Made by a program: the position numbers and the translations under genes. Under the pieces are notes generated by a model. That model had not been told where the DNA came from. It saw nothing but the letters and a program-made list of their open reading frames with translations, and did not search any database. Shown here piece after piece: positions 54,270 to 62,991 of a stretch of DNA of 64,000 nt. Position 1 is the first letter of the stretch. Each line of letters opens with the position of its first letter. The DNA is taken from positions 137,511-201,510 of the forward strand of contig JACRQF010000005.1 in the NCBI GenBank assembly GCA_016222825.1, read 5' to 3'. The DNA is from Verrucomicrobiota bacterium (lineage in GTDB: Bacteria > Verrucomicrobiota > Verrucomicrobiia > CAIQCK01).

Positions 54270-55166
54270 ATGGTCTCTTCCAACGTTGCCCCCCGGTATC
54301 TGCTCGGCAACGACGCAGTCGCCGCAAAGCGGCTGCGTGTGCTCGACGAGGTTTACCATTCTACGACCGTGGCATTGCTGGAGCGCGCCGGCCTGCGCAC
54401 AGGCTGGCGCTGCGCCGACATCGGCTGCGGGACCGGGTTGGTGACGCTGACGATGGCGGAACGCGTCGGCGCGACTGGAAGCGTCGTGGGTGTGGATCAA
54501 GTTCAGTTCTTCCTCGACGCCGCACGCGAGCAAGCGACTGAGCACGGTCTGGCGAACGCGAGCTTTGTTTGCAGCAACGCCTACGAATTAGCAGTGTCCG
54601 AGGTTTGGAGTCCCGGCTTTAGCCGGCAGCGGCAATGGGAACCGGCTAAAGCCGGGACTCCGAACCTCCCGGAACAGCCTGCATCCTTCGATCTCGTTTA
54701 CGCTCGCTGCCTGCTGTCGCATCTGAACGAACCGCTGCGGGCGCTGCAAGCGATGGCGGCACTCGCGCGACCGGGCGGATCGGTCGTGATCGAGGACATA
54801 GACTGCGGCGGCGTCTTTGCGCATCCGGATGTGCCGGTGTTGATGCGGCATCTCGATCTTTACCAGCGCGTCATGCGGCTCAACGGCGGCGATCCGCTCA
54901 TCGGCCGCAAGTTGCCGCGGCTCTGCCGCAAAGCCGGCCTGAGCGATGTGCGTTACGCGACCGTTCGTCCCATCGAACCAGCAGAACCGGTGAAGCGCCT
55001 CTACCCGTTGACGCTGGCGTGCTTGAAGCCGGCGATCGTTGAAGCGGCGCTGGCAACTGGCCACGAAATAGACGCGCTCGTCGCGGAACTCAACGCGATG
55101 GCGGACGACCCGGCCACGACGGTTTCCTCCTGCCCGATGGTCCAAGTTTGGGCGCGCAAATCCTGA
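54270..55166 (+). CDS. SAM-dependent methyltransferase carrying an in-frame palindromic insert
   Basis: 298 residues. Motif I is CADIGCGTGLVTL (48-60), followed by GVDQVQFFLDAAREQA (motif II), an acidic FDLVYARCLLSHL (post motif) and LARPGGSVVIEDID, the layout of class I methyltransferases acting on small molecules (UbiE/COQ5-like or Methyltransf_25). Residues 111-133 come from a 69 bp palindrome and have no counterpart in the fold; they fall in the loop after motif III-type SFVCSNAYELAVS. The start codon follows the lysS stop TAG with no gap. The substrate is unknown, and activity after the insertion is plausible but unproven. Confidence 0.85.
   Translation: MVSSNVAPRYLLGNDAVAAKRLRVLDEVYHSTTVALLERAGLRTGWRCADIGCGTGLVTLTMAERVGATGSVVGVDQVQFFLDAAREQATEHGLANASFVCSNAYELAVSEVWSPGFSRQRQWEPAKAGTPNLPEQPASFDLVYARCLLSHLNEPLRALQAMAALARPGGSVVIEDIDCGGVFAHPDVPVLMRHLDLYQRVMRLNGGDPLIGRKLPRLCRKAGLSDVRYATVRPIEPAEPVKRLYPLTLACLKPAIVEAALATGHEIDALVAELNAMADDPATTVSSCPMVQVWARKS
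54600..54668. repeat. 69 bp palindromic element inside a coding gene
   Basis: Two 27 bp arms (54600-54626 and 54642-54668), identical in inverted orientation except for one base, surround a 15 bp spacer. The element is 69 bp, begins exactly on a codon boundary and adds 23 codons without a stop. The encoded peptide contains WSPGFSR and AKAGTPNL. This is the style of dispersed palindromic repeats that in other genomes yield SPGFSR...KAGTP-like peptides. No second copy was found by eye in this window. Confidence 0.85.
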
Positions 55167-55188
55167 CAAGCCGCGCTACGCTGCGGCC

Positions 55189-58100
55189 ATGATCTCCAGA
55201 TGGTTCTTCCTGATTGTCCTGCTGGCGTCATTCGCTCAAGCCGCGCCTTCCCTCGTTGAGCAAACATCCGACAATGTCCGCATCGTGCGCGACGACACCG
55301 GCCAATGGGGCGGCGCTTCGATGGGCATGACACACCAAAGCGACCCGCGTTATCAGGCGAAGAAGATTCTCGACCTCTCATCCGTGCCGGAGGCGACGTG
55401 GGCGGCGACGCGCGAGGTGCGGCTGTCGGCGTTTTTCTGCGTGCGCGACTTCTCGCTCACGTCGCTCGGCAAGGCCAACGGACTCGACGAGGCGTTCGAG
55501 GTCGTCGTCAACAGCAAGGTCCACACGTTTCCAAACAAAGGCGGTGCTCCGGTGTATGCGGACGGCAAATCGGCCGCACTGGCGTGGTTTGATTTCGCGC
55601 TGCCGAAGGAGGGGTTCGTCCGCGGCCGAAACGAGATCGTCTTCCGGAAAGCGCCAACGCCAACGGCGAAAACGAAACCCGACGACTACCTCTACCTCGG
55701 CATAGACAACAGCGCGCCGCGCGGAAACAGCACCGTCAGCCTCGACGGCGGCAAGACCTGGCTGCCGGACAAGCTCAACTCCATCGGCGCGCGCGGCGAA
55801 TACATGGTGCGGCTGGTCCTGCTGAGCGGCGAGCGGAGCTTCCAAAGCACCTGGCGGTCCGCCGCAACAACGCCGTTGAACGATCCCGCGGGAATCATCG
55901 CTTACGCCGGAGCGCACGGCGGCGAATCGCGGATGGAGTGGGAGCCGTCGCGGCTCGACGTTTCGCAGCCGGTGACGGCGGTGGTGGAGACAGCCGCCGC
56001 GGCGAAGTTCAAGCTCCGCTGGCTGGACGCCGACGGCAAGCCACTGCCGCCGGTCAGCGGTGTCGGGCCACGATTTGAGACGACGTTGAAAGGCAAGCCG
56101 ACCAGCGGTGTCGTGGTGGACACTCCTGCGCAGGCGCTGATGGTGCGCGGCGCTCGCGGCTACCACGCCGTAGAGCCGCCCATCAACATCTGTCCGCCCA
56201 TCGCAAAGCCCGCCGGCAAGGCGGCGAACCGGAAGCCCTCCTGCCGCGTCGAGAAGGATGGCGTGCTGCTGGAGAACGCGACGCTAAGGTGTCGTTTCAC
56301 AGCATCGGGACGGCTACGGTTGGCTTCCATTTTCAACGAACTCGCCAGCGCCGAAACTGTCCGTCTGCCGGATAACCTCGATCTCTTCCTCGTCGAGATT
56401 GGCACGAACCACTTCTCCGGCGCGCGCGACTTCGAGTGCCGCTCACTGCGCGCCGTGGGGCGTAATGGTTTTTCTGCCGAGCTTGTGCTGCCCACACACT
56501 CGCTAGCCGCCACGCTGACAGGCTCGATTGGCGAGGACGGACTGCGGCTGGGACTCTCTCTCGCCAACCGCGGTTCAGCATCGCTCGACTTCAAAGTCGC
56601 GTTTCCGCACCTTGCCGGTCTCGCTCTCTCCAGTGATCCAACGACCGACTACTACTTCTTCCCGCGCGGCGGCGGCATCATCGCAGACCAGCCCGCGCTC
56701 ATTCGCCAAGGCTACGGCGATCATCAGGCGCTCTATCAAGTCATGGACTTGTTCAGCCCGTCGCTCGGCGCGGGGTTGTCGTTGCGAACCGACGACACGG
56801 AGGGCCGATACAAGATCTTCGCGCTGCGCAAGGAGATGCCCGGCCGCGCGCTGTTCCAGACGCTGACGCCGCTGTGTCCGACAAAGCCGGAGTTTCAATT
56901 CAGCAACACATTCGAGCAAGTCACCGGCACGAGCCTCGCGGTGGAGTATCTGCGCCGCACGCGCGAGCCGGGCGGAGAATTCGCGCCGGCGCCGGTCGTC
57001 ATCGCAGCGCACGCGGGCGACTGGAAGACGCCGATGAAAGACTACGCAGCCTGGGCGCACCGGACGTGGAAGTTTCGCCCGTATCCGTCGCAGCTCGACA
57101 ATGTGGCGACGATGATTGCCGTCGGATGGGGACGCGATTTGCTGTTCAAAGACGGCAAATACCGCAGTGACTTCCTGAAGCCCGGCCGCGATTGCCTCGA
57201 ACTGATGTCGTGGTGGGAATGGTCGCCGTTGGGCCCGTGGAACACGCCGTTCGACAAGCTGGAGGAGAAGATAGGCAAGGCAAGCTTCACGCGATGGCAG
57301 CCGTATTTCGTCAAGGACCCGGTGACCGGCCAGACGATGTGGAACAACCAGCCTGGCGATTACGATGGCTACAACGCCCGCTTCGGCGGCCTGCCCGCGT
57401 TCCGCAAAGCGGTGGAGGACTACAAGAAAAGCGGCGCGCTCATCACGCTCTACACCGACCCGTTCCGTCTGGATGAGAGCTGCAAGACGGGCCGGGAGCA
57501 CGGCAAGGAATGGGACGTGGTCCTGCCGAACGGCGAGTTGTCCCGCGGCTACGAAGTCTGGAACCCGTGCCACGATCTCCCCCAAGTCCGCCAGTGGGCC
57601 GCCGACGCGATGGGCCGCGTGATGCGCGAGACCGGCGCGGACGGCATCCGTCTCGACGAATACGGCCATCGCGGCTGGGCGTGCTACAACCCAACGCACA
57701 AGCACACCTTCGCCGAGCCGGGCTGCACCGAGTGGCAGCGCGCCACCGCCGAAGCCACGAAAATGATCCGCGCCGCGATGGACAAGGTGAATCGCCGTTC
57801 CGTGCTGACAACGGAGCATCCCGGCTATGATTACCTTATGCAGTATCTCGACGGCTGCATCACCTACGATCTCACGGTGCAGGCAACGCCGCTGCGGCCT
57901 CTGGAGTGCAACACGCAACGTTTCTACTTCCCCGAATGCAAAGTCTACGAGTTGGACCATCGCGGCGCGGACCGCGATTGCCACAAGCGGCTCTGGAACA
58001 TGGTCGCCTCGTTTGGCCGCGAGTTTCCGCCGCCGATCTACGCCATCTTCAAGGAGCACGCCGACGTGCTCCGCAGCCGCGACTGCGAGCCGCTTGTGCC

Positions 58101-58374
58101 GACGCTGATGCCGCTGGTCTATGCGAATCGTTTCGCCTCCGCCAAAAAGACGCTCTGGACGCTCTACAACGCCACCGGCCACACCGTGGACGGCCCAATG
58201 CTGGAGGTGGATCTGGCGAAAGGCCAACGGTTGGTGGAGTTGCTGAGCGGGGAGGAGTTGGCGAGGGGCACCACCGGCAAGCAGCGGATCAGTTTATATC
58301 TTCCGCGTGGGGGCGTGGCTTGCGTCGCGCGGCTCAGCGGCAAGACTACAGGCGCGTCGGCTCCTTCCCGCTAG
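55189..58374 (+). CDS. Large secreted glycosidase-like protein (possibly DUF6259 family)
   Basis: 1061 residues with a Sec signal peptide (MISRWFFLIVLLASFAQAA). Residues 20-330 look like beta-sandwich modules, with two cysteine-poor segments ending at VRGARGYHAVEPP. Residues about 350-600 form a second beta domain (CRFTASGRLRLASIFNEL, YYFFPRGGG). A likely TIM barrel follows (about 600-960), with WWEWSPLGPWNTPFD, LITLYTDPFR, and GADGIRLDEYGHRG holding Asp823 and Glu824, in the position of a catalytic nucleophile strand in alpha-amylase/GH-like clans. A C-terminal beta domain closes it (LWTLYNATGHTV). It starts 22 bp after the methyltransferase and ends overlapping the converging permease by 29 bp. 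The substrate is unknown and the family name is tentative. Confidence 0.7.
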   Translation: MISRWFFLIVLLASFAQAAPSLVEQTSDNVRIVRDDTGQWGGASMGMTHQSDPRYQAKKILDLSSVPEATWAATREVRLSAFFCVRDFSLTSLGKANGLDEAFEVVVNSKVHTFPNKGGAPVYADGKSAALAWFDFALPKEGFVRGRNEIVFRKAPTPTAKTKPDDYLYLGIDNSAPRGNSTVSLDGGKTWLPDKLNSIGARGEYMVRLVLLSGERSFQSTWRSAATTPLNDPAGIIAYAGAHGGESRMEWEPSRLDVSQPVTAVVETAAAAKFKLRWLDADGKPLPPVSGVGPRFETTLKGKPTSGVVVDTPAQALMVRGARGYHAVEPPINICPPIAKPAGKAANRKPSCRVEKDGVLLENATLRCRFTASGRLRLASIFNELASAETVRLPDNLDLFLVEIGTNHFSGARDFECRSLRAVGRNGFSAELVLPTHSLAATLTGSIGEDGLRLGLSLANRGSASLDFKVAFPHLAGLALSSDPTTDYYFFPRGGGIIADQPALIRQGYGDHQALYQVMDLFSPSLGAGLSLRTDDTEGRYKIFALRKEMPGRALFQTLTPLCPTKPEFQFSNTFEQVTGTSLAVEYLRRTREPGGEFAPAPVVIAAHAGDWKTPMKDYAAWAHRTWKFRPYPSQLDNVATMIAVGWGRDLLFKDGKYRSDFLKPGRDCLELMSWWEWSPLGPWNTPFDKLEEKIGKASFTRWQPYFVKDPVTGQTMWNNQPGDYDGYNARFGGLPAFRKAVEDYKKSGALITLYTDPFRLDESCKTGREHGKEWDVVLPNGELSRGYEVWNPCHDLPQVRQWAADAMGRVMRETGADGIRLDEYGHRGWACYNPTHKHTFAEPGCTEWQRATAEATKMIRAAMDKVNRRSVLTTEHPGYDYLMQYLDGCITYDLTVQATPLRPLECNTQRFYFPECKVYELDHRGADRDCHKRLWNMVASFGREFPPPIYAIFKEHADVLRSRDCEPLVPTLMPLVYANRFASAKKTLWTLYNATGHTVDGPMLEVDLAKGQRLVELLSGEELARGTTGKQRISLYLPRGGVACVARLSGKTTGASAPSR

Positions 58375-59737
58375 CCGACGCGTCCTCTGAGAAATCCAGT
58401 GAGACGGGGCTGGTGCGAAAACCGCGCGTCAACAGCGCGAGGTAGGCGATGCCGACCACCAACCACACGCCGCCGGCGATTTGCGCGATACGAGAAAGGT
58501 TCAGCCAGATGATGAGGCAGAAGACGAAGCCGGCGGCTGGCACAACGAAATCCATGAACCATCGGCGCGCGTGGCCTTCGGGGCGACGGATGCCATATTC
58601 GTAGAAGGCGGCGGCGTTGACGCCGAGGAAGCCGAGGAACGCGCCGAAGTTCAGCACCTCCGCCGCGCGCTCGTAGCTGATGAGCCACGCGCCAAGGAAG
58701 CTCAGCACACCGAGCACGAGGATGTTGAACGCCGGGATGCCGCTCTTCGCGTCGAGCCGGCCAAAGAGGCCGCGCGGCAACACACCATCCCGGCCCATGC
58801 TGTAGAGCAGCCGCGCGGCACCCGCCAGGCCGCTCAAGCCGCTGCCGATGCACGCGACAACCACGGTCGCACCCATCGCCTGGAACAGCCACTCGCCGCC
58901 GACCATGTGCGTCACGTCCATGAACGCCGTCTCTACGTTCTTGAATGTCGAGGGGTCTGGGCAGACGCGCTGCGCCAGGTAGATTTCCACCGTGCTGAAC
59001 GCGCCGGTGATCAGGCAGACCAACACAGTCGCCACCGGCACTGTGCGGCGAGGTTCCTTCACCTCCTCGGCCAGCGTTGTGACGCCGTCGAAGCCGATGT
59101 AGGTGAGCGCGGCGAACGACGTGGCTGACAGCGCCGTGCTCCACTGGAAGGCGCGCGAGTTGTAGAACGGCTCGATGGACACCAGCGTAGCCCAGCCGCC
59201 GTGTTGGAGGAGATGCCGCGCCGCCATGACCACGAAAGCGCCGATGACGACGCACATGACGTAGAGCAGCAGCTCGTTGGCCCGCGCCGTCGCTCGCACG
59301 CCGCGGAGATTAAGCCACGTGATGATGACCGCAATGACCGCCGCCCACACCAAGAACGGCACGCCCGGCACGATTCGTTGCATCGTCAGCGCGCCGAAGA
59401 CGACGTTGATCAGCGGGATGATGAGGTAGTCGAGAATCATCGCCCAGCCCGCGAGAAAACCAAGGTGCGCGTTGAACGCGCGGCCGACGTAGGTGTAGGC
59501 CGAGCCGGCGGACGGATAGAGCGTCGCCATCCGACCGTAGCTCGCCGCGGTCAGGCTCATCGCCACCATCGCGATGAGGATGGCCGTCGCCGCGTGGCCG
59601 TCCGACATGCGCGAGGCAATTCCGAAAATGCCGACGGGAGCTATCGGCTGGATGAGGACGATGCCGTAGAAGATGAGGTCCTTCGCCGTCAGGACGCGAC
59701 GAAGGTGCGGGGTTTCGCTGCGGTTGTCGGCGCTCAC
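58346..59737 (-). CDS. APC-family amino acid/polyamine permease
   Basis: 463 residues, about 12 membrane segments. The first helix region LIFYGIVLIQPIAPVGIFG and TASYGRMATLYPSAGSAYTYV match the APC superfamily (unwound helix 1 and the helix 2-3 region), as does GFDGVTTLAEEVKEPRRTVP in helix 6 and ARLLYSMGRDGVLP. The start is a GTG at 59737 that overlaps the ceramidase-like gene's stop as GTGA. As the last gene of the operon it is the likely importer for the pathway's nitrogen-containing substrate (inference). Its final 29 bp overlap the end of the opposite-strand glycosidase-like gene. Confidence 0.9.
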   Translation of the reverse strand: MSADNRSETPHLRRVLTAKDLIFYGIVLIQPIAPVGIFGIASRMSDGHAATAILIAMVAMSLTAASYGRMATLYPSAGSAYTYVGRAFNAHLGFLAGWAMILDYLIIPLINVVFGALTMQRIVPGVPFLVWAAVIAVIITWLNLRGVRATARANELLLYVMCVVIGAFVVMAARHLLQHGGWATLVSIEPFYNSRAFQWSTALSATSFAALTYIGFDGVTTLAEEVKEPRRTVPVATVLVCLITGAFSTVEIYLAQRVCPDPSTFKNVETAFMDVTHMVGGEWLFQAMGATVVVACIGSGLSGLAGAARLLYSMGRDGVLPRGLFGRLDAKSGIPAFNILVLGVLSFLGAWLISYERAAEVLNFGAFLGFLGVNAAAFYEYGIRRPEGHARRWFMDFVVPAAGFVFCLIIWLNLSRIAQIAGGVWLVVGIAYLALLTRGFRTSPVSLDFSEDASASGKEPTRL

Positions 59738-61173
59738 TTCACCGCCTTCAGCAGTTCCACGAACTTCGCCGTCATCTTCGTCGCGGCGTTCGTCTCAAGG
59801 AAGCTCGTGCGCATCCGCCACGTCTCGTAAGCGCCCCACGGGAACTGCTCCGGCGGCGGGATGTAACCATACCAGCCGTTGGCGAGGCCGATGTTGAAGA
59901 GCGGTTTCACCGGCGTCTGCTGCTTCAGGTTCAGCCCGCTTGCCGCGAAAATCTCGCCCGGCCACGCCGCGATGCCTAATTCGCCGATGCGGAACACCTG
60001 CAGCGGCATCGAAATCTCAGCGGGATATTCGCTGAGGATGATCTGCTCGCGCGCGTAGTCTTCCTGCCACGTCTTGAGTTGGCTGACCGGCCGGCCCGCC
60101 ACCACGTCGCGGGCTTTCTCGACTTCCGCGGCACTCGGCCGGCGCGTGGTGACGACGCACTCGCCGAGCCGCGCGCCAAGCGTCACGTCGCGGCGATACT
60201 TCAGCCCTTGCACGACCTTCAACACCTCCTGCGCGACGTCCTCGGCCACCCGGCGGATGTTGGTGTAGGGCACGGGTGAAGCGTGGCCACCCTTCGCTCC
60301 CCAGTTGTTGATGTCACCGCTGGTGCCGTTGCTGAGGATGCCGACGAACGGCGGATCCTGCCGATCTGCGCCGAGCAATTGCTGGATGCGGTCAGCGAAC
60401 ACGCCAAAGTAATCCGCCGAGATGTGGCCAGGGCCCACATCGCCAACGTAGTGCAGTGAGTAGTTGGCCAGCAACGCCAGCGGCCGGCCGTCGGCGTGCC
60501 GGATGGAGAGCACGAACACCTCCGGGTCGGTCGGCCCGGTCGGTTCGCCATCGGCAGGATGCGGCGAGTCCCAGTTCATCTTGGCGCGCTCGCCGGTTGC
60601 GCCAAGCTGGTTGGTATAGGTCATACCCGGCTTGATGGCGAGCCGGCGGCAATAGACGTGTTGGGGGACGCTGCCGCTCCCCCACGAGACCTGCGCGGGC
60701 GCGAGGTTGTTCACGGCGCAGCGGATGGCATCGGCAATGCGGCCGGGCAGCCACGCGCGGTAAGCGGGGTCGGCTTCGCTCAGGTGCGCGCTGACCGCGG
60801 AGCCGCCGGAATGCGTGTGCGCGCACGACATCATCACTTGCTCTGACGCGAGGCCGGTCTGCTGCTGGACGAGTTTCTTCGCCTCGTCAAACACCGGCCG
60901 GTCGAGCACGCAAGTATCCACAAGCGCATAAACCAGCCGCGTCGCGCCGTCGTCGAGCACCAGCGCGCGCACAAAAAGATCGTCGTGGACGTGTTTCGCG
61001 ACGATGGGCGTCAGGTCGCCGTTGATCGGCGTGGTGAGTGACGGCGTGATGCAGCTCTTGGCCGCGCCTGCGCGAAACTCGGCAGCGCCGGATATCGTGG
61101 TCATGCAGACAAGGCTCATAGTGAAAATAGCGACGGACGTTGAAAGCAGTTTCATGTGATGACGGGCGTTCAT
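59734..61173 (-). CDS. Secreted neutral/alkaline ceramidase-like hydrolase
   Basis: 479 residues. The start at ATG 61173 overlaps the preceding stop as TAATG. ATG 61155 (MKLLSTSVAIFTMSLVC) would give a cleaner signal peptide and is also possible. The mature part begins FRAGAAKSCITPSLTTPINGD and continues KHVHDDLFVRALVLDDG and MMSCAHTHSGG, the metal-binding face of the Ceramidase_alk N-terminal domain (zinc-dependent amidase). It lacks the C-terminal Ig-like domain of full ceramidases, like many planctomycete/verrucomicrobial proteins given this name. The true substrate is probably another amide or ester and is not known. Confidence 0.8.
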   Translation of the reverse strand: MNARHHMKLLSTSVAIFTMSLVCMTTISGAAEFRAGAAKSCITPSLTTPINGDLTPIVAKHVHDDLFVRALVLDDGATRLVYALVDTCVLDRPVFDEAKKLVQQQTGLASEQVMMSCAHTHSGGSAVSAHLSEADPAYRAWLPGRIADAIRCAVNNLAPAQVSWGSGSVPQHVYCRRLAIKPGMTYTNQLGATGERAKMNWDSPHPADGEPTGPTDPEVFVLSIRHADGRPLALLANYSLHYVGDVGPGHISADYFGVFADRIQQLLGADRQDPPFVGILSNGTSGDINNWGAKGGHASPVPYTNIRRVAEDVAQEVLKVVQGLKYRRDVTLGARLGECVVTTRRPSAAEVEKARDVVAGRPVSQLKTWQEDYAREQIILSEYPAEISMPLQVFRIGELGIAAWPGEIFAASGLNLKQQTPVKPLFNIGLANGWYGYIPPPEQFPWGAYETWRMRTSFLETNAATKMTAKFVELLKAVK

Positions 61174-62651
61174 TAACCGAGTAGTTCTTTGCGCGCTGCC
61201 GCAACGATGCGCTCTACCTCTCGGACCAACGCGGGCTCGACATCGGGCGGTGGCTGGCTGGCCACCAGCTTACGCCAAGCCTCGTCGGCTTGCTTCAAAA
61301 TCTTCTCGTCCCCGCATGGAGCCGGGTCGGTGTGGTTGCAGTAGCCGCGATCAAACAGTTGCGGGTTCCAGCCGACGTTCCGGAAGTGCGCCACCGTGTG
61401 CTCGCTCTCCAGGTAGTTCTCCTTCTCACAGAAGAGCATCTCGTTGATCAGGTCCACGGCGCAGGTTTCGGCGTTGACCTCGATGCCGCGGTTGAAGCGG
61501 TAGATCGCCTCGTTCATCTCCAAGTCAATCATCGCCTGCGTCGGCGAGAAAGCCGCGCCGTTGTCGAGCGCGCCGATGGCCAGCGGCAGGCTCACGGTGC
61601 TGCCGAACGCCATCTGCCGGTAGGTCTTCATGAACGCGGCTTGCAGACCCGGCACCTTCGCCTCGACGTAGCCCGGCTCGACGTTATGGACGATGCCATA
61701 GCGGTGGCGGAAAAGCTGGTGCAACGCCACGTCGGTCAAGATCGCCGCCGGCGTGCAGTAGCAAATCTGCGTCGTCTTCATATCCATCTCACCGGAAATG
61801 CTCGTCGAGAAATAGAAGACATCCGGGTTGATGAGGCTCGTGGCGGTGATGCAGCCGAGGATTTCCGCCGCCGCGACAATAGCCGCGCCCGCCGGTGTCA
61901 TCGGCGCAGTCGCGCCAAGGATCGGCATCGGCGCGAAGTTGACAGGAAAACCATAGCGCAACGCCTCCTGGAGCACCTCGCACGAGCGTGTGTCCACCTT
62001 GAGCGGCGACGTGGTGCAGTAGGCAGCCACGAAGATCGGCGGCTGCGTGCGGAGCGTGTCGCGGTCGCCGCCAGTGACCAGCGACGCCAACTCGGCGAGA
62101 TGCTTCACCTCGCGCGCCGCGCTCGTGCCAACCCAGCCGGGCTTGCGAGTGTTCAAGAGCAGCAGCCGCGCCGACTCGATGATCTCGACGCGCGAATCGA
62201 ACTCGCCGCAAATGAACGGCGCGTTGATCGCTTTCGCACACGGCAGCGCGTTGCCGAGGCGAATCATGTCCACTTGGTCTTGGACGGTCGGCTTACGGAA
62301 CTGGCCTTGCGGGTAATCGTAAATCCACGGCGCAGCGTAGCCATAATCCACGGTAAACTCCTCGGGCATCGCCACGTCGTTGTCGGGCAGGCTGCGGCAG
62401 AACGGATACCAGAGCGACGAGCGAACCATCTTGTAGCGCCCGCGCTGCGCCGCTATCTGGCGCTCGACCAACTCCGGCTTGAACCACGCCCGGCGCGCGG
62501 CGAAATCCACTCGACAACCGGCGTCGGCCAGCGCGCGCAACAGGAACTCGCCTTGGATTTGCAGCCCCGTCCGCTCCAGCACCTCCAGCGTGCCGCGGTG
62601 GAGCCTCTCCATCTGTTCCGGCTCGATGACTCTCAGCAATCCTTTCAGCAT
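61173..62651 (-). CDS. Trimethylamine methyltransferase (MttB) superfamily protein, non-pyrrolysine
   Basis: 492 residues. The whole length matches MttB-type corrinoid methyltransferases: MERLHRGTLEVLERTG at the start, then LGNALPCAKAINAPFICGE, PMPILGATAPMTPAGA, and a late ITATSLINPDVFYFSTSISGEMDMK segment. There is no in-frame amber codon, so this is the non-pyrrolysine type, some members of which demethylate betaines or other quaternary amines. No corrinoid-binding partner protein is visible in the window, and the gene would need one encoded elsewhere. It begins 4 bp after the VOC stop, in the operon. Confidence 0.88.
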   Translation of the reverse strand: MLKGLLRVIEPEQMERLHRGTLEVLERTGLQIQGEFLLRALADAGCRVDFAARRAWFKPELVERQIAAQRGRYKMVRSSLWYPFCRSLPDNDVAMPEEFTVDYGYAAPWIYDYPQGQFRKPTVQDQVDMIRLGNALPCAKAINAPFICGEFDSRVEIIESARLLLLNTRKPGWVGTSAAREVKHLAELASLVTGGDRDTLRTQPPIFVAAYCTTSPLKVDTRSCEVLQEALRYGFPVNFAPMPILGATAPMTPAGAAIVAAAEILGCITATSLINPDVFYFSTSISGEMDMKTTQICYCTPAAILTDVALHQLFRHRYGIVHNVEPGYVEAKVPGLQAAFMKTYRQMAFGSTVSLPLAIGALDNGAAFSPTQAMIDLEMNEAIYRFNRGIEVNAETCAVDLINEMLFCEKENYLESEHTVAHFRNVGWNPQLFDRGYCNHTDPAPCGDEKILKQADEAWRKLVASQPPPDVEPALVREVERIVAAARKELLG

Positions 62652-62655
62652 GGCT

Positions 62656-62991
62656 TCAGCCCTTCGGTTCCTCGCGATACCAGACCAGTTCGATGCTCGC
62701 GCCGTCGGCCGTCTGGAAGAAGCCCGCCACCGCGAAACCGGCGTCGAACGGCTCCAGCAACACCTTCATGCCTTTGCCAAGTTCCTTGATTTGCTCGACG
62801 CTCTCTACGCGGTAGCCCACGTGCGGCATGTCGTGCAGCGGGCCGGTGACGGGGCTGTCTGGCTCAAAGTGCAGCCATTCGACGCGGAACGGATGCTTGT
62901 AAGCGTCGGTGATCCACACGCGCGTCGCAGCTACAAACTGCATGCCGGGTTTCTTCTCGGTTGTTGGAATTCCCACGTGATCGAATTTCAT
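62656..62991 (-). CDS. VOC-family (glyoxalase/epimerase-like) protein
   Basis: 111 residues with the start at ATG 62991, which overlaps the previous stop as ATGA. An upstream in-frame start at 63045 would add 18 poor residues. The fold motif is FDHVGIPTTEK at the N-terminus, an internal HVGYRVESVEQ, and DGASIELVWYREEP at the end, as in methylmalonyl-CoA epimerase and lactoylglutathione lyase relatives. Probable metal ligands are His5, the His of HVGYR and the Glu of IELVW. The position between an oxidoreductase and MttB suggests a sugar- or acid-epimerising role. The substrate is unknown. Confidence 0.85.
   Translation of the reverse strand: MKFDHVGIPTTEKKPGMQFVAATRVWITDAYKHPFRVEWLHFEPDSPVTGPLHDMPHVGYRVESVEQIKELGKGMKVLLEPFDAGFAVAGFFQTADGASIELVWYREEPKG

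Noticed and set aside
52743..54545. 600-codon minus-strand frame opposite lysS
   Set aside because: Antisense shadow; LysRS motifs HVGA and KMSSS are intact on the plus strand.
56575..58227. 550-codon minus-strand frame opposite the glycosidase-like gene
   Set aside because: Antisense shadow with Arg/Ala/Val-rich composition. The plus-strand frame has a signal peptide and a barrel-like motif.
61290..62789. 499-codon plus-strand frame opposite the MttB homologue
   Set aside because: Antisense shadow; the minus-strand MttB frame is full length and coupled to its neighbours.
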